Shown here: piece by piece, positions 27,435 to 35,419 of the stretch
Layout of the letters: the number at the start of each line of letters is the position of its first letter
Numbering within the stretch: position 1 is the stretch's first letter
Program-made: the position numbers and the translations under genes
NCBI RefSeq assembly: GCF_000382345.1
Contig: NZ_KB908113.1
Location: forward strand, 1 to 62,872
Direction: 5' to 3'
DNA length: 62,872 nt
Source of the DNA: Massilia niastensis DSM 21313
GTDB taxonomy: Bacteria > Pseudomonadota > Gammaproteobacteria > Burkholderiales > Burkholderiaceae_D
The notes under the pieces: generated by a model
Databases searched by the model: none
Told to the model about the DNA's origin: nothing
The model's input: the letters and a program-made list of their open reading frames with translations, nothing else

Positions 27435-28685
27435 ATGAGTGAACATGACAACCCGGTCGCAGCCTGCGACGCCCAGGGCGCCGATTCCCCGTCCGAATGG
27501 GCGGTGCTGCGCCAGGTATCGCGCAACAGGCTGCGCAAGCGTACGATCGAGCACATCAAGAACCGCACGACCGACCTGGCCGAAGGCAGCATGCAGCTCG
27601 ACCGGAGCGTGTACACCGATCCGGTGCGCCACGCGGAAGAGCGTGAGGTGCTGTTCCGCCAGCGGCCGGTACTGGCCGCCTTCAGCGGCGACCTGCCGGG
27701 GCCGGGCGATACCTTCCTGTTCGACGAGGTCGGTCCGCCTATCCTGCTGGTGCGCAACAAGGCTGGCCAGGTCAACGCCTTCCTCAACATGTGCATGCAC
27801 CGGGCTGCCAAGCTGGTCACGGAGTGCAAGCGCAAGATCCGCATGAGCTGCAAGTTCCACGGCTGGACCTATGACCTGGACGGCAAGCTGGTCGGGATAC
27901 CGGGGTCGGAAGGCTTCGCCGACCTCGACCGCACGCAGCGCAACCTGATTCCGGTCCCGGTGGCCGAGTGGCACGGCCTGATCTTCGTGCGCGCGGTGCC
28001 GAATGGCGAGCCGATCGATATCATTGCCCACCTGGGCGAAGGCTTCGCGCGCGAGCTCGCCTCGCTCGAACTGGAAAATGCGCGTCCGATGAAGACCACC
28101 CGCATCGATGTCGATGCCAACTGGAAGTATGCGCTCGATACCTACGGCGAGGGGTATCATTTCGCTACCTTGCACCCGTCCTCGATCGGTGCGCTGGCGC
28201 TGTCGAACATCATGAGCTACGACAATTACGGCCCGCACCACCGCCTGGCCATGCCGCGCGCCGAATTCCTCGAGTACAGCGACAAACCCGAGGAAGAATG
28301 GCCCGACACTACCTATGGCGGCCTGTTCTACATCTTCCCGAACGTGGTGATCAATACCAACAGCATCAAGGACGGGCGCCAGTTCTACGGCGTCTCGAAG
28401 GTGTTCCCGGGCGAGCACGTCGGCCGGGCCACCAGCCTGCTGACGACCTACAAGCCGGGTCACATGATGGATCACCCCGAAACCGAACCCTGGACCGAGA
28501 TGCACGACTTCATCCACAAGGTGGTCAGCACCGAGGACTACTCGGTCTCGCAGGACGGCCAGCGCAACATGGAATGGGCGCCCGACAGCTTCAAGCCGGT
28601 GCTGGGCGCCAATGAACTGGCGTTGCAGAACATCCACCGCCACATCCAGGCCCTGCTGGACGAGGCGCACGGCGCGCAGAAGTAA
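27435..28685 (+). CDS. Rieske [2Fe-2S] oxygenase, alpha subunit (second)
   Basis: A 416-residue terminal oxygenase. The Rieske ligands are C120, H122, C139 and H142. The mononuclear iron site is DTYGEGYHFATLH, with H242 and H247. The bridging position is a glutamate, E239, as in the first oxygenase at 16561. It differs strongly from that protein outside the motifs, so the two are not a recent duplication. GAAGGAGACAAGCG sets the ATG. It is the last gene of its unit, before a strong terminator. Confidence 0.9.
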   Translation: MSEHDNPVAACDAQGADSPSEWAVLRQVSRNRLRKRTIEHIKNRTTDLAEGSMQLDRSVYTDPVRHAEEREVLFRQRPVLAAFSGDLPGPGDTFLFDEVGPPILLVRNKAGQVNAFLNMCMHRAAKLVTECKRKIRMSCKFHGWTYDLDGKLVGIPGSEGFADLDRTQRNLIPVPVAEWHGLIFVRAVPNGEPIDIIAHLGEGFARELASLELENARPMKTTRIDVDANWKYALDTYGEGYHFATLHPSSIGALALSNIMSYDNYGPHHRLAMPRAEFLEYSDKPEEEWPDTTYGGLFYIFPNVVINTNSIKDGRQFYGVSKVFPGEHVGRATSLLTTYKPGHMMDHPETEPWTEMHDFIHKVVSTEDYSVSQDGQRNMEWAPDSFKPVLGANELALQNIHRHIQALLDEAHGAQK

Positions 28686-28742
28686 GCCGGCAGGCGTTTT
28701 CCGGCGGCCGCCCGGATAGGGTGCGCTGCGCCATCTTTCCCG

Positions 28743-28767
28743 CGGGACCGCCCCTGGTCCCGTTTTT
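28743..28767 (+). terminator. Rho-independent terminator
   Basis: CGGGACC and GGTCCCG form a perfect 7-bp stem with a six-base loop, followed by TTTTT, 58 bp after the Rieske stop. It closes the unit that starts at 16561. Confidence 0.85.
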
Positions 28768-28817
28768 CCTCCCCCGGTTTCGACCAGTTTTTCTTTGCTT
28801 TTTTCGCTTTTCTGGTG

Positions 28818-28845
28818 TAAAACATGCAGGTCGAACTGTTTTTTA
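28818..28845. promoter_or_regulatory. Operator-like palindrome, site E
   Basis: TAAAACA (28818-28824) and TGTTTTTTA (28837-28845) flank 12 bases containing GCAGGTCGAAC. It ends 43 bp before the E1-alpha start, right after the terminator of the previous unit. Confidence 0.6.
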
Positions 28846-28887
28846 TAAGAGACGTGCGAAACCGGCCCCTGAACATGAGAGTGTGAG

Positions 28888-29919
28888 ATGACTGCAGACC
28901 AAAAACTGACTACCAGGAAGAAGGCGACGGCGCTGGCCGCCGCGCCCGGCGCCGCCCTGTCGCGCGCCCAGCTGCTCCAGGCCTACCGCCAGATGAAGAC
29001 CATCCGCGAATTCGAGGAGCGGGTGCACGTCGAGAACGCGGCCGGCGCCATTCCCGGCTTCACCCACCTGTACTGCGGCCAGGAAGCCGTCGCGGTCGGC
29101 GCCTGCGAACATCTCGACGATGCCGACTACATCATCAGCACCCACCGGGGCCACGGCCATTGCATCGCCAAGGGCTGCGAGGTGGTCGGCATGATGAAGG
29201 AAATCCATGGCCGCCGCGATGGACTGAACGGCGGCAAGGGCGGTTCGATGCACATTGCCGACGTCAAGAAGGGCATGCTGGGCGCGAACGGCATCGTCGG
29301 CGCCGGCCAGCCGATCGCGGTCGGCGCGGCGATCGCCTGCAAGCTGCGCGGCGAGGGCAAGGTCGCGGTGTCCTTCACCGGCGACGGCGCCTCCAACCAG
29401 GGTACGGTGTTCGAGGCCATGAACATGGCCGTCGTGCTCAAGGTCCCGAAAGTCTTCGTGTTCGAGAACAACGGCTACAGCGAGCATACCGGCGCGTCCT
29501 ACGGCATCGGCTGCGACGACATCGTCCAGCGCATCGAAGGCTTCGGCATCCCGGTGTTCGAGGCCGACGGCTTCGATTTCTTCTCCGTGTACGAGGCGAT
29601 GGGCAAGGCGCTGGCGCTGGCGCGCAGCGGCGCCGGGCCGGCCGCCATCTATTGCACCACGATCCGCTATTTCGGCCACTTCGAGGGCGACCCGCAGAAC
29701 TACCGCGCCAAGGACGAGGTGCAGCACTACCGCACCGAGAAGGATTGCCTGCTTGCTTTTCGCAAGCGCATGGCCGAGAGCGGCGAGCTGGACGAGGCCA
29801 GCCTGGACCAGATCGACCGCGAAGTCGGCGCGCTGATCGAGCGCGCGGTGCAGGAAGCGCGCAACGGCCAGCGGCCGGCGCCGGAAGACCTGCTGACCAA
29901 TATCTATGACAACTACTGA
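28888..29919 (+). CDS. 2-oxo acid / acetoin dehydrogenase E1 component, alpha subunit
   Basis: A 343-residue thiamine-diphosphate enzyme subunit of the pyruvate/acetoin dehydrogenase type. Evidence is HRGHGHCIAKG (substrate-side histidines), the ThDP and Mg site FTGDGASNQGTVFEAMNMA, and ENNGYSEHTGASYG. It decarboxylates a 2-oxo acid or cleaves a diketone-like substrate and passes the acyl group to E2. The ATG at 28888 is the start in frame with the family. Site E lies just upstream. E1-beta and E2 follow, so a complete E1-E2 core is encoded here. The presence of CoA-ester pathways around it suggests a branched or cyclic oxo-acid substrate. Confidence 0.88.
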   Translation: MTADQKLTTRKKATALAAAPGAALSRAQLLQAYRQMKTIREFEERVHVENAAGAIPGFTHLYCGQEAVAVGACEHLDDADYIISTHRGHGHCIAKGCEVVGMMKEIHGRRDGLNGGKGGSMHIADVKKGMLGANGIVGAGQPIAVGAAIACKLRGEGKVAVSFTGDGASNQGTVFEAMNMAVVLKVPKVFVFENNGYSEHTGASYGIGCDDIVQRIEGFGIPVFEADGFDFFSVYEAMGKALALARSGAGPAAIYCTTIRYFGHFEGDPQNYRAKDEVQHYRTEKDCLLAFRKRMAESGELDEASLDQIDREVGALIERAVQEARNGQRPAPEDLLTNIYDNY

Positions 29920-29932
29920 TTGGGCCGGAGAC

Positions 29933-30940
29933 ATGAGCAAGAAGACGATGCGGGAAGCGATCAACGACGCGCTGCACCTCGAGATGGAGCGCGATCCGTC
30001 GGTCATCGTGATCGGCGAGGACGTGGCCGGCGGCGCCGGCGGCACCTCGGGCCAGCGCGATGTGGCGGGCGGCGTGTTCGGACTGACCAAGGGGCTGTAC
30101 ACCAAGTTCGGCGAGCTGCGCGTGATCGATACGCCGATCAGCGAGTCGGCCATCATCGGCGCGGCCAACGGCGCTGCCCTGGCCGGGCTGCGCCCGGTCG
30201 CGGAAATCATGTTCTGCGATTTCGTCGGGGTGTGCTTCGACCAGATCCTGAACCAGGCGGCCAAGTTCCGGTACATGTTCAACGGCGCGAATGCGCCGCT
30301 GGTGATCCGCATGACCATGGGCGCGGGCCGCAGCGCCGCGGCCCAGCACTCGCAGAGCCTGCACGGCCTGCTGTCCTCGATCCCGGGCCTGAAGGTGGTG
30401 GTGCCGTCGAATGCCTATGACGCCAAGGGGCTGCTGCTGCAGGCGATCCGCGACAACGATCCGGTGATCTTCATGGAGCACAAGATGCTCTACAACGATG
30501 CCTGCGAGGTGCCGGACGGCGACTACGCGATCCCGTTCGGCGAGGGGGTGCTGGTGCGCGAAGGCGAGCACGCGACCGTGGTGGCCAGCGGCCAGATGGT
30601 CAAGATCGCGCAGGGAGCCGTCGACAAGCTGGCGGCCGAGGGCATCCGCTGCGACCTGATCGACCCGCGCACCACCTCGCCGCTGGACGAGGAACTGATC
30701 CTGGAAAGCGTGCGCGAGACCGGCCGCCTGATCGTGGTCGACGAAGGCACGCCGCGCTGCGGCCTGGCGGCCGATATCGCGGCCCTGGTGGCGCGCCGGG
30801 GGTTCGCCAGCCTGCGCGCGCCGGTGGTGACGGTCACGCCGCCGCACAGCCCGATCCCGTTCGCACGCGAGCTGGAAGCGGCCTGGCTGCCGGACGCCGC
30901 GCGCGTCGAGCAGGGCATCCGTTCGGCGCTGGCGCACTGA
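29933..30940 (+). CDS. 2-oxo acid / acetoin dehydrogenase E1 component, beta subunit
   Basis: A 335-residue transketolase-like subunit. VIGEDVAGGAGG, RVIDTPISESAIIGAANGAA and AAQHSQSLHGLLSSIPGLKVV are typical of E1-beta, and the C-terminal domain starts near GEHATVVASGQMV. I start it at the ATG at 29933, which follows CCGGAG closely; the ATG at 29906 overlaps E1-alpha by 14 bp and has no ribosome binding site, but cannot be excluded. It pairs with the preceding subunit. Confidence 0.88.
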   Translation: MSKKTMREAINDALHLEMERDPSVIVIGEDVAGGAGGTSGQRDVAGGVFGLTKGLYTKFGELRVIDTPISESAIIGAANGAALAGLRPVAEIMFCDFVGVCFDQILNQAAKFRYMFNGANAPLVIRMTMGAGRSAAAQHSQSLHGLLSSIPGLKVVVPSNAYDAKGLLLQAIRDNDPVIFMEHKMLYNDACEVPDGDYAIPFGEGVLVREGEHATVVASGQMVKIAQGAVDKLAAEGIRCDLIDPRTTSPLDEELILESVRETGRLIVVDEGTPRCGLAADIAALVARRGFASLRAPVVTVTPPHSPIPFARELEAAWLPDAARVEQGIRSALAH

Positions 30941-30950
30941 GGAGTTTGCC

Positions 30951-32612
30951 ATGGCCAATATCCACCGCATCAACATGCCCCAGTGGGGGCTGGAAATGAC
31001 CGAGGGGACGATCGCCGCCTGGCATATCGCGCCCGGATCGACGATCGAGAAGGGCACCGAGCTGGTCGACATCGAAACCTCGAAGATCGTCAGCACGATG
31101 GACGCGATGGGACCGATGCCCGGCGTGGTGCGCCGCCTGGTGGGCCAGGTCGGCGACACGGTGGCGGTCGGCGGACTGCTGGGCGTCACTGCCGATCCTG
31201 AGGTAAGCGAGGCCGAGATCGATGCCTTCCTGGCTGCCGCCGGCATCGGTGGAACTGCCGCGCCGGTCGCACCGGTCGCACCGGTCGCGCCGGCCAGCGC
31301 CGAACCGACGCCAGCCTCCGTGGTGTCCGAAGCACCCGCACCCGTATCCGCTGCAGCGCCGCCGAGCGGCGAGGAGCTGGTCCGCCTGATCGCCGCCAAT
31401 GCGGCCGTGAATGCCAGCCCGGTCGCACGGCGCCATGCCAACCGCGCCGGGATCGACCTGAGCCAGGCGAGCGGCAGCGGCCGCAACGGCCGGGTCTCGC
31501 TGGAGGACGCATTCGCGCTGGCGCCGGCCGCCGAGCTGAAACAGGCCAGCCTGCCGCCGCCGCTGCCGCGGCATCTGGCCGAGCGTAACGCCGGAGTACA
31601 CGCCTCGCCGGTGGCGCGGCGCCTGGCGAACCGGCGTGCGATCGACCTGTCGGCGCTGACCGGCACCGGGCGCGGCGGCCGTATCTCGGTGGCCGACCTC
31701 GACGCCCTGCGGCCGCGTGCGGCCGGACCGGCGCAGGTCGCCACCGCCGTCGCGGATGGCAGCGCGAAGCGCGCCGGTCCCGCCGCGCGCAAGCTGGCGC
31801 TCGACCATGGCCTTGACCTGGAGCAGGTCACGGGCACCGGGCCGCGCAACCTGGTGCTGAAGGGCGACGTGCTGGAATCGATCAGGAATGCGCAGCAGCC
31901 GGAGGCGCCCGCGCAGCAGGAAGAGGATTTCGAGCTGATCCCGCTGACCGCCATGCGCAAGGCGATCGCGGCCAGCCTGACCCAGTCCAAGCAGACCATC
32001 CCGCACTTCTACCTGACGGTCGACCTCCAGCTGGACGCCCTGATGGCGCTGCGCCAGGCCATCAACGCCCAGAACGAAGGCCGGCGCAAGCTGTCGATCA
32101 ACGATTTCCTGATGCGCGCCGTGGCGCTGGCGCTGCGCGACGTGCCGGCCGCGAATGTGCACTTCACCGACGCCGGCATCAAGCAGTTCCGCGGCGTGCA
32201 CCTGTGCCTGGCGGTGGCGCTCGAGGGCGGCCTGGTGACGCCGGTGATCCGCGACGCCGAGCGCAAGGGCGTATTCGCCATCGCCGACGAGATCGCCGAC
32301 CTGGCCGAACGGGCGCGTGGACGCCGCCTGACCCGCGAGCAGCTCAGCGGCGGCAGCTTCACCGTGTCGAACCTCGGCATGTTCGGGATCCGCCAGTTCG
32401 ACGCCGTGATCAATCCGCCGCAGGGCGCCATCCTGGCGGTGGGCAGCGCGCGCCGCGAAGCCTGCGAAGGGGCGCAGGGCGGCGTGGAATTCCGCTCGCT
32501 GATGTCGGTGACGCTGTCCTGCGACCACCGCGTGATCGACGGCGCGGTCGGCGCCGCCTTCCTGGCGGCGCTGCGCAAGTGGGTCGATCGTCCTTACGCA
32601 CTCCTGGGATAA
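30951..32612 (+). CDS. Dihydrolipoyl acyltransferase E2 with one lipoyl and three E3/E1-binding-like domains
   Basis: A 553-residue E2. Residues 1-80 are a lipoyl domain with K45 in IETSKIVS. A Pro/Ala-rich linker (about 100-140) follows. Then come three copies of the peripheral-subunit-binding domain: 154-190 (SPVARRHANRAGIDL), 217-253 (SPVARRLANRRAIDL) and 273-311 (GPAARKLALDHGLDL). The catalytic domain from about 325 ends with DHRVIDG (H526, D530). Typical E2 proteins have only one binding domain, sometimes after several lipoyl domains, so the 1 + 3 arrangement is unusual. No E3 gene lies in the window. GAGGAG precedes the ATG. Confidence 0.9.
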   Translation: MANIHRINMPQWGLEMTEGTIAAWHIAPGSTIEKGTELVDIETSKIVSTMDAMGPMPGVVRRLVGQVGDTVAVGGLLGVTADPEVSEAEIDAFLAAAGIGGTAAPVAPVAPVAPASAEPTPASVVSEAPAPVSAAAPPSGEELVRLIAANAAVNASPVARRHANRAGIDLSQASGSGRNGRVSLEDAFALAPAAELKQASLPPPLPRHLAERNAGVHASPVARRLANRRAIDLSALTGTGRGGRISVADLDALRPRAAGPAQVATAVADGSAKRAGPAARKLALDHGLDLEQVTGTGPRNLVLKGDVLESIRNAQQPEAPAQQEEDFELIPLTAMRKAIAASLTQSKQTIPHFYLTVDLQLDALMALRQAINAQNEGRRKLSINDFLMRAVALALRDVPAANVHFTDAGIKQFRGVHLCLAVALEGGLVTPVIRDAERKGVFAIADEIADLAERARGRRLTREQLSGGSFTVSNLGMFGIRQFDAVINPPQGAILAVGSARREACEGAQGGVEFRSLMSVTLSCDHRVIDGAVGAAFLAALRKWVDRPYALLG

Positions 32613-32616
32613 GCAC

Positions 32617-33453
32617 ATGAACGCACAAACCACAGGACGGATGCAGGACAAGGTGGTGCTGGTGACCGGCGCCGCCAGCGGGATCGGGGAAGCGGCGGCA
32701 CTGCTGTTCCACGCCGAGGGCGCGCGCCTGGTGCTGGCCGATATCGACCAGGAGCGCGGCGCAGCCCTGGCGGCGCGGCTGGGCGCAAGCTTCATCGCCG
32801 CCGACGTCAGCCGCGAAGAGCAGGTGGAGGCCGCGGTGCTGCACACGGTGCGGCAGCACGGCCGCATCGATTGCATGATCAACAACGCCGGCGTGGTCGG
32901 CGCGGTCGGGTCCATCATGGAGACCGACGCCAGGGCCTGGCACGCGACCCAGGCGATTTTGCTGGACAGCGTCTTCTTCGGCATCAAGCACGCGGCGCGC
33001 CGGATGCGCGAGCGGCGCAGCGGCGTGATCCTCTCGCTGTCGAGCATTGCTGGCGTCATGGGCGGACTCGGTCCGCATGCCTACACGGCGGCCAAGCACG
33101 CCGTGATCGGGCTGACCCGCTCGGCCGCCTCCGAGCTGTCGCAATACGGCATCCGCGTCAACGCGGTGGCTCCCGGCACGACGGTGACGCCGCTGGTGGA
33201 AGGGATCCGCGGCGGCCGCGAAGCCGCGATCCAGGGCGCCACCCAGGTGTCGCCGCTCGGCTCGCCCCTGATGCCGGACGAGATCGCGGCGGCCCTGCTG
33301 TACCTGGCCAGCGATGCGGCGGCCCACGTCACCGCCCACACCCTGGTCGTCGATTCCGGCGTCACTGCCGGCGGCTTCGCTTCGGGCGCGAGCGTGCTGC
33401 GCGACCGTCCGATGAGCTTCATCGGCCCATCCGGCCAAGGAGAACACCCATGA
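32617..33453 (+). CDS. Short-chain dehydrogenase, tandem copy 1
   Basis: A 278-residue classical SDR: VLVTGAASGIGEAAAL, INNAGVVG, LSLSSIAG and YTAAK give the cofactor site and the Ser-Tyr-Lys triad. The C-terminus has HTLVVDSGVTAGG. It starts 4 bp after the E2 stop. The following SDR is clearly homologous throughout (shared DCMINNAG, DSVF-GIKHA, ASELS/A-Y-IRVNAVAP), so the pair arose by duplication. One may act on each stereoisomer or chain length of a hydroxy intermediate, but this is a guess. Confidence 0.88.
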   Translation: MNAQTTGRMQDKVVLVTGAASGIGEAAALLFHAEGARLVLADIDQERGAALAARLGASFIAADVSREEQVEAAVLHTVRQHGRIDCMINNAGVVGAVGSIMETDARAWHATQAILLDSVFFGIKHAARRMRERRSGVILSLSSIAGVMGGLGPHAYTAAKHAVIGLTRSAASELSQYGIRVNAVAPGTTVTPLVEGIRGGREAAIQGATQVSPLGSPLMPDEIAAALLYLASDAAAHVTAHTLVVDSGVTAGGFASGASVLRDRPMSFIGPSGQGEHP

Positions 33454-34271
33454 ACGGACGACTGCAAGGCAAGGTCGTACTCATCACCGGCGCCGCCAGC
33501 GGCATCGGCGCCCATACCGCGCGCCTGTTCGCGGCCGAAGGTGCACACGTCGTGCTGTCGGATATCAATGCCGAGGCCGGGCAGCGCCTGGCCGCCGAGC
33601 TGGACGCCGGTTTCGCCGCCGCCGACGTGAGCGTGGAAGCGCAGGTGGAAGCCGCCGTGCGCTACAGCGTCGCGCGCCATGGCCGCCTCGATTGCATGAT
33701 CAACAATGCCGGCATGATCGGCGTGATCGGTTCCATCCTCGACACCGATGCGAAGGACTGGGACCGCACGCTGGCCGTGCTGCTCGACAGCGTCTTCTAT
33801 GGCATCAAGCATGCGGGCCGCCAGATGCGCGACCAGGGCGGCGGCGGCAGCATCCTGTCCCTGTCCAGCCTGGCGGGCGTGGTGGGCGGGGTCGGCCCGC
33901 AGGTGTACAGCGTGGCCAAGGCCGGAGTCATCGCGATCACCCGCGGGGCAGCCTCGGAACTGGCGCATTACAACATCCGCGTGAATGCGGTCGCGCCCGA
34001 CCTGGTCGTCACGCCCCTGGTCGACCAGGTGTACGGCGACCGCGCCGCATCGACCGAGCGCGCCGCGGCCAAGTCGCCGCTCGGCAGCGCCGCCCAGCCG
34101 CTGGAAATCGCCGAAACCCTGCTGTACCTGGCGAGCGACGCCGCGCGCCATGTCAGTGCGCACACGGTGGTGGTCGATTCGGGCCTCTCGACCGCAGGGA
34201 ACTCGGCATCGGCACTGTTCCACAGCCGTGAAGCGGGCTTCCTCGGCAAGCTGCCCGCACAGTTTCAATGA
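33450..34271 (+). CDS. Short-chain dehydrogenase, tandem copy 2
   Basis: A 273-residue classical SDR with VLITGAASGIGAHTAR, INNAGMIG, LSLSSLAG and YSVAK. Its ATG overlaps the previous stop (ATGA), and CAAGGAG precedes it. The C-terminal tail differs from copy 1, which suggests the two have separate substrates or partners. A ferredoxin gene follows. Confidence 0.88.
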   Translation: MNGRLQGKVVLITGAASGIGAHTARLFAAEGAHVVLSDINAEAGQRLAAELDAGFAAADVSVEAQVEAAVRYSVARHGRLDCMINNAGMIGVIGSILDTDAKDWDRTLAVLLDSVFYGIKHAGRQMRDQGGGGSILSLSSLAGVVGGVGPQVYSVAKAGVIAITRGAASELAHYNIRVNAVAPDLVVTPLVDQVYGDRAASTERAAAKSPLGSAAQPLEIAETLLYLASDAARHVSAHTVVVDSGLSTAGNSASALFHSREAGFLGKLPAQFQ

Positions 34272-34302
34272 ACAAGATAGATAACACGATCCAGGAGTCG
34301 CC

Positions 34303-34626
34303 ATGCCAGTTGCAATATTCATTTCGCCGGAAGGCGAGCGCAGGGAAGTGAATGTCCTGAAGAACGCCAGCGCCATGAGCGCAGCGGTGCAGGGCGGGGT
34401 GCGCGGCATCGTCGCCGAATGCGGCGGTTCCTGCGCCTGCGCCACCTGCCACGTGTATGTCGATCCCTCGTGCATCGACCTCCTGCCGCCGCCGGGCGAG
34501 CTGGAAGACGAGCTGCTCGACGCCGTGGCCGCCGAGCGCCGTCCGAACAGCCGCCTGAGCTGCCAGATCAAGATCACGCCGGAACTCGATGGCCGGCTGG
34601 TGTTCCAGGTACCGGACCAACAATAA
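34303..34626 (+). CDS. [2Fe-2S] ferredoxin, adrenodoxin/putidaredoxin type
   Basis: A 107-residue ferredoxin with C40-x5-C46-x2-C49 and C87 as cluster ligands (CGGSCACATC, RLSC). This type transfers electrons from an FAD reductase to a P450 or Rieske oxygenase. No P450 is encoded in the window, so the two Rieske oxygenases are the likely acceptors and the reductase at 12008 the likely donor, although they lie in separate units. C44 and C57 are additional cysteines. CAGGAG precedes the ATG. Confidence 0.92.
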   Translation: MPVAIFISPEGERREVNVLKNASAMSAAVQGGVRGIVAECGGSCACATCHVYVDPSCIDLLPPPGELEDELLDAVAAERRPNSRLSCQIKITPELDGRLVFQVPDQQ

Positions 34627-34636
34627 GGAGAATGCG

Positions 34637-35407
34637 ATGCGTTCCTGCCTGTCCCTCGAATTGAACGGCCACGTGGCCAGCCTGCGCTTCAACCGTCCCG
34701 ACGTGCTGAATGCCCTGAACGTCGAACTGGCCGAGGCGCTGGTGGATGCCTGCGAGCGGGTCGCCGCGGATGCCGACGTGCGGGTCGTGATCCTGAGCGG
34801 CAGCGGCAAGGCCTTCATGGCCGGCGGCGACCTGCAGGCGCTGCGCGCCGCACCGGCCGACACGGTCAACAGCCTGATTCCGCCGGTGCACCGGGCGGCC
34901 GCGCTGCTGGCGGCCATGCCGAAGCCGGTGCTGGCCAGCGTGCACGGCGCCGCAGCCGGCGCCGGCATGAGCCTGGTGCTCGGCGCCGACCTGGCGATCG
35001 CGGCCAGCGGTACGCGTTTCAGCTTCGCCTACAGCGACATCGGCACCAGCTGCGACGGCGGCATGTCCTGGTCGCTGCCGCGGCTGGTCGGCCTGCGCAA
35101 GGCGATGGAAATCGCCATGCTGGGCGAGACCTTCGACGCGGCCGAGGCGCAGCGCCTGGGCCTGGTGAACCGGGTGGTCGACGGCGCCGACCTGGCCGCG
35201 GAGACCGAAGCGCTGGCGCAGGCGCTGGCGCGGCGCGAGCCGCATGCGCTGGCCCACCTCAAGCGCCTGCTGCGCGCTTCCTCGTTGCAGCCCCTGCACG
35301 CCCAGCTCGACGCCGAGCATGCCGCCTTCCTCGATTGCGCGGTGCGGCCGCAGTTCGCCGCCGCGATCGACGATTTTTATGCACGCCGCGCCCGTGCGCG
35401 CCGTTAG
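34637..35407 (+). CDS. Enoyl-CoA hydratase/isomerase, PaaG-like
   Basis: A 256-residue crotonase. GKAFMAGGDL forms the oxyanion region. The first catalytic glutamate of hydratases is missing (AGAGMSLVLGAD), while GTSCDGGMS carries an aspartate, D140, like the isomerase PaaG. This favours double-bond isomerisation or ring opening over hydration. The start is the ATG at 34637, after TAAGGAG. It is followed by a second crotonase. Confidence 0.85.
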   Translation: MRSCLSLELNGHVASLRFNRPDVLNALNVELAEALVDACERVAADADVRVVILSGSGKAFMAGGDLQALRAAPADTVNSLIPPVHRAAALLAAMPKPVLASVHGAAAGAGMSLVLGADLAIAASGTRFSFAYSDIGTSCDGGMSWSLPRLVGLRKAMEIAMLGETFDAAEAQRLGLVNRVVDGADLAAETEALAQALARREPHALAHLKRLLRASSLQPLHAQLDAEHAAFLDCAVRPQFAAAIDDFYARRARARR

Positions 35408-35419
35408 ACGGGAGACACC

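Noticed and set aside
1991..28845. Sites A-E as terminators
   Set aside because: They resemble hairpin plus T-tract, but the arms themselves are the A and T tracts and the GC core does not form a stable stem. Site E lies beyond a proper terminator, and all sites sit just before genes.
28888..32612. Naming the E1/E2 genes acoABC
   Set aside because: They resemble acetoin dehydrogenase, but E1 subgroups cannot be separated by eye, and the surrounding genes do not suggest acetoin use.
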